Assembly (NCBI RefSeq): GCF_026262505.1
Contig: NC_067203.1
Location: forward strand, 1,612,001 to 1,676,000
From: Trichomonas vaginalis G3
Lineage: Eukaryota; Parabasalia; Trichomonadida; Trichomonadidae
Direction of reading: 5' to 3'
Length of the DNA stretch: 64,000 nt
Position 1 is the stretch's first letter, and each line of letters opens with the position of its first letter. The translations under genes and the position numbers were made by a program. This document shows positions 8,091 to 18,345 of the stretch, in pieces. The notes below the pieces were generated by a model, which was not told the origin of the DNA, made no database searches, and saw only the letters and a list, made by a program, of their open reading frames with translations.

Positions 8091-9318
8091 GACGACTATT
8101 TCAAATCGAATATATATATATTCACTTATAATTTTATATAATATGTTAATTAGCATATTTCATATGAACAATTGTGAGTCTATCTGAGAATGTTCTTCAT
8201 TTCTCAAGATTTTCTCAATAATTATCATCATTCTTGCAAAATTTCAGCTTGGCTCAAAATTTTGCAAGAATGATTGGGATTCTATTGCAATCAATATTTC
8301 ACCTGAAAATTTAGTAAATAATTTCTGAAGTCTTTCAAAAATAGCCTTATTGCAATAGAATTTCTTTAATCTTATGCAATTCTCATTTTTATTATTGGAG
8401 TCTCTGAAATAAATTCTATATGGTAATGAGAAATTAAAGGATATCTTTTGAAGGGAGTATGATGTAAAAAAATACATTTGATTAGATAAACTTTTTAGAT
8501 AAGAATATACTATATATATATATATAATGATGTTAAATCTAAAAAAAATCCATTTGCATGAACAATAATTCCGTAAGAAATGAATTCAAATTTTACTTCC
8601 TCTTTTTCAATTTTTTTTACTTCCCCTTTTGTCATTCAATTTTACTTCATTAAGCTCAATATTGTTCTCACTCATTCCTTTTTTATATTTTCCCAAAAGA
8701 AAATTATTTTCTCCTAAAATGAAAACAATTTCCGATTTGTCATCCTTAGTTGCTAAACTTTTTTATGAATAAAGTTTATTAATGTATTTGACTATTAAAA
8801 TACTGTATTTATAATGTAGATCAAAACGTTTCTTTCATCTATGCCATTACTTGCAATTAGGAAACAATTAGTAGCATTGTAAAAATTGTGTCACTTTTTA
8901 GCGAATTGAATAACACCAATATTAAGGCTGCACTTACGCCCGTCTGACTTTAATTCAAATTTTTGACAACTGGCGTGAAGCGGCATTGAAAATTAACCTT
9001 AAACATCTGAATTGAAGGCCCCGTCATAGGAGCGTATGTGCACCCTTAAAAATAATTGAATAACATATATATTTTAAAGGTGGTCTCAGGAAAAATAAAA
9101 TAAGTTCATCATATTACGTAAAGTCTCCCTATCATTTTTCTGCTTCAATATTGAGTAAACACTTATCAAAATTTTGAATAGGAAACTTTACGAATGAAAA
9201 GGAGATTAGAAATTCAATAAATAAATGTTGATTAGCTTTGTTTTTTTAAAAATGAAGTATCTGGAAATTTAATAAATTGAAAGAAAAACTGGAAACTAAA
9301 ATTTTCTTAAACTTTATT
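8091..9318. other. Host intergenic region
   Basis: AT-rich with no convincing gene; the longest minus ORF (8244-8477, 77 aa) is low-complexity and unsupported. It holds one copy (about 8462-8556) of the ~72-bp unit that is tandemly repeated at 32787-33105, and a probable MITE at 8922-9049. Confidence 0.6.
8922..9049. mobile_element. Candidate MITE (~128 bp)
   Basis: Ends are inverted repeats of about 17-20 bp: TTAAGGCTGCACTTACGC at the left and, on the reverse strand at the right, TTAAGGGTGCACATACGC. There is no coding capacity. A short sequence, AATTGAATAACA, flanks both sides (8903 and 9053), though not directly abutting the ends. The family is not identified. Confidence 0.45.
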
Positions 9319-9661
9319 ATGTTCTTGTTTGCGACTTTCATTGTGATTGATGTAGTCACTTTTATGATCACCATGGGTCTCTCACAAAGACATTTCTTCA
9401 GTATGTTACAAAATATTAATAATGAAAAATACGTCCAATCATTCCTTTCGCAGCAACCAATAATTTCTTATACTGTAACAATAAATGAAGGTGGAGATGA
9501 CTATGATAATTCAATATTAGCCACTGAAAGGCATGATTTTAAGTATGGATCATGGAAATATAATCCTTTAAATATTTCAAATAAAGAAAAAGAAACAGTT
9601 GTTTTACAATTAAAGGAAAAATATATGTTCAATGATAAAGCAAAAGAACGTTTAGATTACT
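9319..9661 (+). pseudogene. Host gene, 5' part, interrupted by Maverick B
   Basis: Host gene of unknown function. The ATG at 9319 gives MFLFATFIVIDVV, an N-terminal membrane anchor, then a soluble region (HFFSMLQNINNEKYVQSFL... KYGSWKYNPLN). At 9656-9661 it reaches ATTACT, the target-site duplication. The same frame resumes right after element B at 29434, so the gene was a normal reading frame when B inserted. A more damaged paralogue lies at 30305-30448 plus 32705-32790. Confidence 0.7.
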
Positions 9662-9968
9662 AGTAGTAGGATAGGAAGGGTTGTGTGACTTTTTTTGTTG
9701 CATCTATATATAGACGATGCATTAAAATATATTTATTTATAAATCATTAAAAAATGTAAGACATTAATTTTAAAATAATTTATTTTTTTATCTTTTATAA
9801 AAGAAGCTATATATAGATGATGTCAGATATTCCGCGATTAATTAATTATTTTTGAAGAACTGAATGGAATCAATGGAGTCATAATCAAAGACCTCATAAA
9901 CGAGTAAAAGAAATAATTATTTTCATGAATAAAAGATTCACTACCATAATGAAATAAAAAAATAAAAA
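9662..9968. repeat. Left terminal inverted repeat of B
   Basis: Matches the reverse complement of 29125-29433 over almost its whole length. One internal stretch near 9840-9866 differs from the right copy and instead matches the cassette repeat of B (TTAATTATTTTTGAAGAACT), suggesting local conversion. The target duplication ATTACT lies just outside at 9656-9661. Confidence 0.9.
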
Positions 9969-10089
9969 AATTTTTAAAAAATAAACTTCTTACGAAAAAT
10001 TAAACGCAAGACTATCAAAAGATAGAGTTGAAAGAGTAATGGTAATGATGAAAAAGAAATTGATGAGTTCAACATAGAACTTTAAGAAA

Positions 10090-10458
10090 CTAATGATTAT
10101 TTGAATTTATGATATCAATTATTTGATTTATTCTTTCTTCAATCTCTTCTATTCTTTTTGTTAAATCATCAATTTTCATTAATGAGGTGATTCTTGATTG
10201 AGGAATAGATTTCAAACTAACCACCCCCTTTATTTTTGAAATTTTGAATCCATCAACTTTATACATTTTATTCAATTTACATGTTGTCAATTCTTCAAAT
10301 AATTTTTTATTATTAGCATAATAGTCATTAAATTCTTCAACAGATGAAAAAATTTTTATTTCAGTAATTGGTTTAACAATGTTTATTTTTTGTTGAACAT
10401 CTTTACTTTCATTAATTTCCTCCTTCTCTGTTTCATTTATTTTTAAAATTGGTTTCAT
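10090..10458 (-). CDS. Unknown Maverick protein with coiled-coil tail
   Basis: 122 aa, not recognised. The N-terminus is acidic and Lys-rich; a middle block (EEFNDYYANNKKLFEEL... YKVDGFKISKIKGVV) precedes a C-terminal heptad-like helix (LTKRIEEIEERINQIIDII). It starts after a T5ATTTAATGATAAATG signature. Its position beside the VI-like genes resembles that of 1863-2447 in A, and the two may be distant homologues. Looks whole. Confidence 0.5.
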   Translation of the reverse strand: MKPILKINETEKEEINESKDVQQKINIVKPITEIKIFSSVEEFNDYYANNKKLFEELTTCKLNKMYKVDGFKISKIKGVVSLKSIPQSRITSLMKIDDLTKRIEEIEERINQIIDIINSNNH

Positions 10459-10524
10459 TTATCATTAAATAAAAATTAGAATATAAGTGATGAAATATAT
10501 TTTTTAATTAATATTAAATCAGAA

Positions 10525-10761
10525 ATGGCGGCGGGATTCTTTAAAAAATTATGGGATGGAATTAAGAAAGCTGCAGGTTGGGTTCATAAAAATATTATTA
10601 AACCCGTTGCAAACTTTTTGGCACCAGTAGCGAAAACGGCAGGAACTATCATAGGTGGAGTATTAGGTACTAAAGCAGGTAATCCGGCGATGGGAGCACA
10701 AGCAGGTAACGCAATTGGTGGAATTGCTGAAGGAATACTTAATAAAATAGGAGGTAGATAG
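10525..10761 (+). CDS. Protein-VI-like amphipathic peptide (78 aa), copy 1
   Basis: MAAGFFKKLWDGIKKAAGWV is a classic basic amphipathic helix. It is followed by an Ala/Gly-rich hydrophobic segment (AKTAGTIIGGVLGTKAG) that may insert in membranes. It shares its first residues with the convergent gene 10782-10997. A virion membrane-lysis role is inferred by analogy with adenovirus protein VI. Looks whole. Confidence 0.55.
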   Translation: MAAGFFKKLWDGIKKAAGWVHKNIIKPVANFLAPVAKTAGTIIGGVLGTKAGNPAMGAQAGNAIGGIAEGILNKIGGR

Positions 10762-10781
10762 TGGAAAAATAAATATTATTT

Positions 10782-10997
10782 TTATCTTAGTATCGGTTGA
10801 AGTCTTTGATAAACTTTTTCTCCTTTATTTAAAACTTCTCTTATTGGGGCGGCTTTTGGTGTTATTGATTCAGCAACGTCACTAATTGCTTCTTTATTCT
10901 TAAATATCCAATTTGCTCCCTTCTTCAATGTTTCCCAAACTTTATGCGCTCCTCTTTTTACTTTATCCCATAATTTTTTAAAGAATCCTGCAGCCAT
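10782..10997 (-). CDS. Protein-VI-like amphipathic peptide (71 aa), copy 2
   Basis: Begins MAAGFFKKLWDKVKRGAHKV, the same start as copy 1 at 10525, then a basic helical region without the Gly/Ala-rich segment. The two genes converge with 20 bp between them. The shared N-terminus on unlike bodies suggests a sorting or cleavage signal common to virion peptides (inference). Looks whole. Confidence 0.5.
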   Translation of the reverse strand: MAAGFFKKLWDKVKRGAHKVWETLKKGANWIFKNKEAISDVAESITPKAAPIREVLNKGEKVYQRLQPILR

Positions 10998-11066
10998 AGT
11001 TGATTATTTCATTAAAATTAAAAATTCATTTTCATCTTTTAATTTTGATTTTTTATTTAATAATAA

Positions 11067-12706
11067 ATGACGACTAACTATTTGGTGCCAAACACTAAAC
11101 CGATTAATGGAAATGTGTTTCATTCATTCGAAAAGATAAATGAAATATTCGCAAAGAATGACGGTAGAAGATATTATAGAGAACTTGAAAGTTCATGCTA
11201 TGACTCTGATGCTCCATATTTTGATGATAAACAAACTCATTTAAGAATTACAAATCCGGCTCATGATGTGAACCAATTAGGTGACACATATATTAAACGC
11301 AAAGTTAAAGCAACTCTAGTTTCAAATAAAGCTTTCACATGTGATGCCGCTTTTAAATGCATGCGTTTATTCGTTGGTTACAAATCATCAAATCAAAGCT
11401 TTAAACAATTAGAAGTAGAAACCGAAAGAGGTGATGCCGGTTATCTTCAGATGGATTGCGCCCGTGAATCTTTCGCATTTGCAACATATAAACCAAAATC
11501 AGAAAGGAAAGTTAAAAAGTTTGTTCATTCGTTATATAATAATGTTCAAAAATATGATAACTCAGTATGTGGTAAATATATTGACCCTTCAGAAGTTTTC
11601 AAGAATGCAAATGAAGAAGTTGATATCACTTTTGATATGATTATTCCGGTAAATGATTTGTTAGCATTTCAGGCGTTCGATGATTATCCTAAATCATTTG
11701 GTGATATCATTCTTAAATATTATGTTTTCAGGGATACTTTAGTATTTTGTCAGGTTGACCCGTTAAGAGTTGCTGATTTACAAAATTACGTTTATGAAAA
11801 GATAACTGATGAAAATTATGAAAAGATTATGAATCATGTTTATAAATATGATCGCAAATTCCAACAAATCGGACTTCCTACTAAATTAATTACAAGCTTA
11901 GCCGCTACATCTGCTGAGCAACAGTTGATAGTTTATTATTTCATGCACAAAGATGGAAGTTTTAGAGGATAAATGTATTACACCAGGATACGGTTTAATT
12001 GAAGAATCAGTTAAAGCAATACCACGTTTATTCAGTAAGGAAGATCCATTCATGATTCCAGCTCAACATATTGACGTTCGTTCACTAAATGGAGGTTGCA
12101 TCACTCCTGAAGGTATTAGCTCAGATTTCTCATACGCTCTTCATAATGTTACAGATGTTGTGTTAGCATTTCCGAAGAATGCAATGCAAAGAACAGTTTT
12201 AGAAAATCCAATGCTTCGAGGTCTTCAGGTCACTATAGATTCCAGAAACTTCCCCGATCAAGCGATGACCACAGTGGGTGACATATTCTTTACACGTATG
12301 CTTCAAGCTTCTGATTTAGATGGAGTGAATGAATGCACGGAAGAATACGAGGACTCATTAACTAGACCACTGAATGATGATGATGGCAAGCCATTAACTA
12401 GAACATGGAAAGACCAAACTTCATTCTTATGCACTATTCCAGTTCAACGTGATGGAGCGGGTATATTCTTTGATGGATTAGAAACTTTCAACTTCACAAG
12501 TTACAGTACAAGTGAAAGCTTATCCAATCATTCAGGGTGAAAATGACACTTACTGTTCAAAAGTGACAAATCCTCCTCAGGTTTGGTTTACTAGGACTAC
12601 GTATTGGACATGGACACCGGATGAAGGTTTGAAATATCATCCAACAGGTACACCACCACAGTATAGAAGTTCATATGATGAAATATTGATGAATAGAAAT
12701 GTTTAA
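11067..12706 (+). pseudogene. Maverick major capsid protein (B)
   Basis: The largest structural gene of B, about 500-550 codons, matching the size and position of Polinton double-jelly-roll major capsid proteins upstream of the packaging ATPase. Beta-rich composition and blocks such as YIKRKVKATLVSNKAF, FRDTLVFCQVDPL and GLQVTIDSRNFPDQ support a virion shell protein. Assignment to the fold is by size, order and composition, not by a diagnostic motif. Gene start signature: TTTTTTATTTAATAATAAATG. Broken, about two breaks. Confidence 0.65.
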
Positions 12707-12730
12707 AATTATAAATTTATTTTTGATTAA

Positions 12731-13557
12731 ATGGATTTAAATTCATCCACCCCTTATGAAGAATTAGCGGGAGTATATAATACATACGTAGATGATATGA
12801 TTAATGAAGCATTGAGTGATAATAGAAATGCTCTATCTAAGGAAAAATTAATGAAAATTCCATATTCTGAATGTTACTTAAATTCAATCACTGCAGCAAT
12901 TGGTAAACAAAATAAAGGTAAAACATTAACGATATTAAAACAAATTATCATTATTGCTAACACTTCCCCTATTCACATGTGTTAATTTATATCAACCGTT
13001 CAGGTTCACCTTCAGATGATACATTTGAATCTTTAAAGCATTTAATCAAAATTCCAATTATTTATTTATCACAAGAAGAAGCAGAAGATTATTTAAAAAA
13101 CTTTTTAATGTATAAAGAATTATATAATACAATCAAGAAGCAAGGATTAGAGGATAAAATTATTGATAAACAACGGGATGAATTATTTGAAACACTTTCT
13201 ATTTCAAATTTTGATAGAGAATTTTTGCATTCACTCATTTTTCTAGATGATGCAGTGAAATCAAAACTAATAACAAATGAGAAATCATATTTTAATCAGT
13301 TATTAACTCAATGTCGACACATTCAGTGTTCATTCTTTATGGCTGTTCAATATTTCAAAGCATTAAGCACAAACATTAAATCAAATCTATCAACACTTTT
13401 CATTTTCAGTGGGTTTAGTCGTCAACAGTTGAACGTTATGCTTTATCAAGTGAATTTACCAATGAGCATTAATGAACTTTACACACAATATCAGCAATTA
13501 GGTGAACATGGAAAAATAATAGTTGATTTAAATAAAGGAAGTGTTAAATTTGATTAA
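12731..13557 (+). pseudogene. Packaging ATPase, FtsK/HerA A32-like (B)
   Basis: Genome-packaging ATPase homologue. Visible: a Walker A-type loop GKQNKGKT, a Walker B-type LIFLDDA, then the CRHIQCSFFMAVQYFKALS block with the sensor pattern of A32-like ATPases. It directly follows the major capsid gene, as usual in Mavericks. Element C has a whole homologue at 49944-50819. Broken, about one break. Confidence 0.75.
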
Positions 13558-13671
13558 CTTTTTATAATTAATTTTTATTTTTTATTTATAATTAAACATG
13601 ACTGAAATAGCAAATCTTCTACAGGTTCCATTAAAACAAGGGACAAACAAAAGGGTGCATATAATAGAACT

Positions 13672-14496
13672 ATGAAAGTTCCTGATGGAATGAAAGAATT
13701 AGTTCATATTGTTGCTGGTCTTCAAAAAGATGTTAAACAAATGAGAAACGTTTTAACATTACCAGAAGCTCAAGCATATGCCAAACGTCATGGTCCAAAT
13801 TGGGAAGCACACGAAGCAGACATTACGGGTCCAAATGGAAAACCTGATGGTATAAATGAAGTTTTCGTTACTGATGGTCAAGGTAATATTAAAGTCATAA
13901 ATGGTTATAAATTAACTATATCTGATTATCCTAAACGTAAAGTATATAATGAACGTTATCCTATGCAATTTGATGAAAATGGAAAAGCTGTTAAACAATA
14001 CATTGGAGAAGGTGAAAATGGTCCAATTAATTCATACCGTCATAATCCATATTCTTATTTCAATGAAGAATTAAATGCTATTAAAGAGGGACCGGATGGA
14101 TTACCACGATATTCTAACCAGTTTGATGGTCAATATACAAATATTAGACCTGAAATTTCAACTAAGAAATTCTTTAAAGTTGCTTTATTCGATCCAGTTT
14201 TCGCAAATGTTAAAGATGAACTTAAACAGCAATTCCAACCAATTATAGTAGCAAGAATTGCATCAGGTGCTTTATCTCAAGCATTCAAAGATTTAATTAA
14301 GAAACCATTATATCAGCAACGAGGTTTAACTTATGATTTAGTTAAGGAATCAGATAAAAGAAAATTTGAGAAATCAAATGATTATAAGAATGCAATTAAT
14401 GAATATATTCGGTCTATTAATTTCGATGAAAATGCTAAAAATCAACTTCATGAACAAATACAGGGAATAATAGATTCAAAAGTTCCAGCAAAATAA
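13672..14496 (+). CDS. Putative minor virion protein (274 aa)
   Basis: Function not recognised. A charged N-terminal helix is followed by GP/NG-rich turns ([15 protein letters not shown]), a [14 protein letters not shown] block weakly like GYDLIAYHPNDM in the 718-aa protein of C (57840-59996), and a helical C-terminal third. It lies between ATPase and other structural genes. An upstream ATG at 13599 carries the gene-start signature (TTTTTTATTTATAATTAAAC), so the ancestral gene may have begun there. Treated as virion-associated by position only. Confidence 0.5.
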   Translation: MKVPDGMKELVHIVAGLQKDVKQMRNVLTLPEAQAYAKRHGPNWEAHEADITGPNGKPDGINEVFVTDGQGNIKVINGYKLTISDYPKRKVYNERYPMQFDENGKAVKQYIGEGENGPINSYRHNPYSYFNEELNAIKEGPDGLPRYSNQFDGQYTNIRPEISTKKFFKVALFDPVFANVKDELKQQFQPIIVARIASGALSQAFKDLIKKPLYQQRGLTYDLVKESDKRKFEKSNDYKNAINEYIRSINFDENAKNQLHEQIQGIIDSKVPAK

Positions 14497-14529
14497 AAGT
14501 TTAAATATATTTTTTTTATTCGAATATAA

Positions 14530-15197
14530 ATGAGAAGACGTTTCACTAGTCAAAAGAACACTAACGCAAAAGCAGAGATTACGGTTGGTAATAACGTAAA
14601 TGATGATAAATCACGAATTATTCAAAATGTTAAAGTTAATGTTAGCCCCGAATTAACAAGGTCAGCAACTCAACCAAATTTATTAACTCGTGACTTACCG
14701 AAGAATGAGGAGGAGCAAAATAAAGAAGATGGAGACCCAATCATTTTATCTGAACCTGGTAAAGAACCTGTTGAAATTCCCACTTATCCAACATACCCCC
14801 ACCTCTTTCATTAAACATCGAGAACCCATATAAAATAGACATTAATTCAGAATTAATGAAAATTTACCGTGATATAATAATTAATAATTATGATTCAATA
14901 ATAAATTTAATTGACCAATCCGGTTTAATTATTTTACCTTATGAATCATTAATTCACATTATCGCCATTCTTTGTGATGTTCAAGATTCAGACGTTAAGA
15001 TTCAATTTTTCATAGATGATGAGGTTTCATGCTGCGGAACAGTTGCAAAAATAAATCCTATAAAGGATATTAGCACAATTAAGATATCAAAGAACGGAAC
15101 AACAACTGAACTTCATTTAACATATAATGATATTTATAATAAAATAGTTGATGAATATAAAATATCACTTGAAAAATTCTTTGTTAAGGCCATTTAA
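14530..15197 (+). pseudogene. Conserved Maverick structural-block protein (B)
   Basis: Homologue of 54113-54694 in C. Both have a basic Ser/Thr-rich start, a PTYP motif, then a folded C-terminal part with SCCGTV / ACCGVS followed by a KIYV-type strand and LHLTYNDIYNKI / LKYSFPDVIKIF. Function unknown; it sits among structural genes in both elements. Start signature TTTTTTTATTCGAATATAAATG-like. Broken, about one break. Confidence 0.6.
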
Positions 15198-15673
15198 TAT
15201 TCAAGCATTAACATTATCGAATAATAATCCTTTGAATCATAATCGATAATAATTGACCTTTCACCAGTTTCTATCGTTTGTTTTATTTCTTTTTGTTCCC
15301 CACTATCTGGATCGGTCATTGTAATTGTTTTTGTTATAGTATCAGCTTTATCTTTAACTTCAATCTTTTTTCCATCGGGATATTTAAACCAAAATTCCAA
15401 AAATTCGATATTGTCAATCTGTTCATATTTTAATCTATCAATTACATTTTTAATACCATCTGAAAATCTTATGAAATGGTCATTATATGGGTTTGATTGA
15501 ACTAAATTTGAATGAAGTGAAATATAACCTGTTGATGAATATGACATCGACTCATATTTTCTGAAAACACTAAAATTTATAACATGAATGAATTTCTTAT
15601 TCGTTGAATTTATGAATTCTCGAGGTAATCTTATTCTAGTTTTATTTATCACTGGAAAATAACGCTTTACCAT
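15194..15673 (-). CDS. Spike-like protein of B (short member)
   Basis: 159 aa from the ATG at 15673 (upstream codons in frame lack ATG). It resembles the C-terminal half of the spike-like proteins of A and C: HVINFSVFRKYESM versus VHASFSGAQNSFL, then a FLEFWFKYPDGKKI strand matching DFQVWFTTDGRKRI, and a closing YYSIMLMLEY like FYLELSFIYNY. Divergently transcribed with 15693-16403 across 19 bp. Virion role inferred. Looks whole. Confidence 0.55.
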   Translation of the reverse strand: MVKRYFPVINKTRIRLPREFINSTNKKFIHVINFSVFRKYESMSYSSTGYISLHSNLVQSNPYNDHFIRFSDGIKNVIDRLKYEQIDNIEFLEFWFKYPDGKKIEVKDKADTITKTITMTDPDSGEQKEIKQTIETGERSIIIDYDSKDYYSIMLMLEY

Positions 15674-15692
15674 ATTTTTAATCGTAATAAAA
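15674..15692. promoter_or_regulatory. 19-bp divergent promoter in B
   Basis: Spacer between divergent ATGs, nearly self-complementary: ATTTTTAATCGTAATAAAA. Both strands read T5A-T-CG-TA-T/AAAAATG-like. It is the same arrangement as 3041-3056, 5422-5439 and 54695-54712 in the other lineage. Confidence 0.5.
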
Positions 15693-16403
15693 ATGTCAAT
15701 TATCAATATTATTTCGAATAATAACTGTGAATTAAATTTAACAGTTAGCGGAATTTATAATGTTACTCTCGTTTCTGTGAGTGGTAAATTTAATCCCATT
15801 CTTTTAGACCCTTCAGATTATATATCATTTATTAAAGATGACCTTGAAAAAACGTATGATATGTATATAAATAATGTGATAGTGAAATGGGATATTAACA
15901 TGATTTTAAGTTATTTAAATGAATCATTTATCGTATGGTATGAAGAAAATTTTAAATCAAAACCCGATAAACTTTTTGAACTTGATGAAATAAATAACCT
16001 TATTAAATTTCCGCTGAAAATTAAATTTTGTACTCCTCATCTTCGTTCATTGTTGGGGATATTAAATTTTGAAAAAGATGTTGGGGATGTTTTGTATTCT
16101 GACACTGGTTCCAATTTCATTTTAATCAAATGTGATAAAGTTAATACCCCAATGAGATTTTCACATCAAACATTAGACCCTAACTCTTACCCATCAATAC
16201 AAAACATTTTATCCATCAACTTAAACACATTTTCTTTATCATATCCATTTCAATTATCCGGGAATTCATTTATTCTTCATTCAAAAGATTTATCAAATAT
16301 TAAATTTAGAATAACTGACCTATTTGATTGTGATTTAGAATTTATGAATGAAATATTATGGCAATTTCAAATAGAGAAAATAGCTGATGAGATAACGGAT
16401 TAA
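15693..16403 (+). CDS. Putative minor capsid (penton-like) protein of B
   Basis: 236 aa, beta-rich. It aligns by eye with 53044-53868 of C: LTVSGIYNVTLVSVSGKFNPILLDPSDY versus the KLTLNTMTTKACFALLTPEDF region; a VLYSDTGSNF/ILYIVSNLGSK strand; and a final SINLNTFSLSYPF.../SINNTFSAGLPI block. Size and beta content fit a single-jelly-roll penton, but that fold is inferred. Looks whole. Confidence 0.5.
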   Translation: MSIINIISNNNCELNLTVSGIYNVTLVSVSGKFNPILLDPSDYISFIKDDLEKTYDMYINNVIVKWDINMILSYLNESFIVWYEENFKSKPDKLFELDEINNLIKFPLKIKFCTPHLRSLLGILNFEKDVGDVLYSDTGSNFILIKCDKVNTPMRFSHQTLDPNSYPSIQNILSINLNTFSLSYPFQLSGNSFILHSKDLSNIKFRITDLFDCDLEFMNEILWQFQIEKIADEITD

Positions 16404-16427
16404 ATATTTATTTTTAAATCATAATAA

Positions 16428-17715
16428 ATGATTAAACAACAGCAACCACAACAACTTAAGCACACAAAACACCCAGGTCCTTCAGACCATTACATACGCC
16501 ATATATGCATATAATTCAAAGACGGCAGAACAAACGCAAAGGTTGAAATATGGAGATTTGGAGATAGTATTGAAAAATGAACATTTCGAATTCGTTTGCA
16601 AAGGTGGTGCAGTGATATCAAATATAAAAGAAATTTTATTTATGAATTCAAAAATTAAAGGAATAACGGATGATATAACATCAATTCCACCAGAAGAACA
16701 GAGATATTACGCATTAAATGCATTTCCTAAAGTTTTGAAGATTGGAAGATTTAATTTAAATGAGGAATTCATAGAAAGTTTCCTAAATGACATAATGAAG
16801 AAGGTGGATAAGGAATACGTGGATAGTGAGTTAAATAAGAAGGTGGATAAGGAATACGTTAATACTGAGTTAATGAAGAAGGCAAATTTGGTTTATGTTG
16901 ATGAAAAAGATAATGAAATTAAAGAAAAGGTTGAATGGTATCATGAATGGACATTGGAGACTTTTAAAGTTAAAGCTGATACAGGATGGGTTTCAGGATG
17001 TTTAGACCTTAAGGCGGATAAGAACCATACACATAACTTCTTCTCAACTGTTGCTATAGAAAGTATTGAAGGAACGGTTGACGGAACTGATGGGGATGCA
17101 TTATATTATAAACCTCCTAACTTTCCACAAGGTTTAACATCGAATGAAAACATAACAACGATGAAAAAAATTAGATGTAAAAATGTTTATGTCATGGATG
17201 ATGAAAATAAAGTTAAATTCACTGCTCAAGATTTATATGATAAGAAAGCAGACAAAACAGAGCTTCAAACATTAAAGACAGAAATACTTCAAACATTATA
17301 TCCTGTTGGTTCTATTTATACGTCAATGAACTCAACAAATCCTTCAGAAGTTTTAGGTTTTGGTATGTGGAAGCAGATTGTAGATAAATTCTTATACTGT
17401 GCTAGATATTCAAAGCAAACAGGTGGTTCGAAGAAAATTAAAGAAGCAAACCTTCCACCGCACACTCATACAGGAACTACAAACTTTTCTGGCGACCATA
17501 GCCACTCATTAAGAGACCACCCATTATACAACTCAGAATATGAAGCCGGTTATGATGTTTTATCTCCAGATTATAACCATTCAGCAAAAAAGATTTTTCG
17601 ACAAACTGAACCGGGAGGAAATCATTCACACACTTTCACAACAAATCCAACAGGCTCGGGTAAAGATTACATGCCACCATTTGTGACTGTATTCGCATGG
17701 TACCGCGTTCATTGA
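16428..17715 (+). pseudogene. Phage-like trimeric fibre with collar domain (B)
   Basis: Fibre homologous to 4012-5421 and 38080-40065. The shaft has KVDKEYVD(S/T)EL repeats. The part from KADTGWVSGCLDLKADK to the end is much closer to A and C than other B genes are, including the collar domain (LYPVGSIYTSMNSTNP, GFGMWKQIVDKFLYCA, LPPHTHTG, GGNHSHTF, YMPPFVTVFAWYR). Starts after TTTATTTTTAAATCATAATAAATG-like sequence. Nearly whole; the N-terminal part looks broken about once. Probable receptor-binding role is inferred. Confidence 0.75.
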
Positions 17716-17838
17716 ATGAACTAAATATATTTTATGTCTGTAATTAATTAGGTAATGAAGTAATGGATGAACTGCAGAAATAATGTTTACGTTAAGTGAC
17801 TCAAAGAGTCCGGAGACAAAGTCTCATGATTTAGGTTA

Positions 17839-18282
17839 TTCAATAATTAATTATTTTTGAAGAACTGAAGGTGTCACTACGTCACCATGTGTCACTCGGT
17901 TATTTAACTTCTCTGAAAAAATGAGACAACATGACATTTAGACAACAACACAGGAAATATATTTTATCGTTAATGTTTACGTTAATGGTTTCAGGTTATT
18001 CAATAATGAATTATTTTTGAAGAACTGAAGGTGTCACTACGTCACCATGTGTCACTCGGTTATTTAACTTCTCTGAAAAAATGAGACAACATGACATTTA
18101 GACAACAACACAGGAAATATATTTTATCGTTAATGTTTACGTTAATGGTTTCAGGTTATTCAATAATGAATTATTTTTGAAGAACTGAAGGTGTCACTAC
18201 GTCACCATGTGTCACTCGGTTATTTAACTTCTCTGAAAAAATGAGACAACATGACATTTAGACAACAACACAGGAAATATGA
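17839..18282 (+). repeat. Three tandem 160-bp cassette repeats
   Basis: Units start at 17839, 17999 and 18159 with an exact 160-bp period; the last is partial. Each contains ATTATTTTTGAAGAACTGAA, a triple GTCAC block, CTTCTCTGAAAAA and GACAACA-N9-GACAACA. Near identity between copies suggests recent amplification. A fourth copy lies at 19072-19190 and four inverted copies at 21598-22260. Confidence 0.9.
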
Positions 18283-18345
18283 TGCAGTCAAAAAATAGCG
18301 TTAGTTTTATTTTTTCAACTTTTTATTTTGTATGTAAGAACAGAA
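18283..18345 (+). promoter_or_regulatory. KilA-N promoter/leader in B
   Basis: GATGCAGTC, then AGCGTTAGTTTTATTTTTT, then TTTTGTATGTAAGAACAG just before AAATG. The GATGCAGTC..GTTAGTTTTA block recurs before the primase gene (19195-19225), and the GTATGTAAGAACAG leader recurs before 48291 and 49061 in C and, as GTAAGAACTG, before the KilA-N start at 30 in A. Leader function is inferred. Confidence 0.6.

Noticed and set aside
8244-8477. 77-aa minus-strand frame in host spacer
   Set aside because: Low-complexity, no start context, no copy elsewhere; likely chance in AT-rich DNA.
18328-18345. Earlier ATG for the KilA-N gene (MYVRTE leader)
   Set aside because: The codons fall in the conserved GTATGTAAGAACAG leader, which recurs before other KilA-N genes in a different context, so the ATG at 18346 is preferred.
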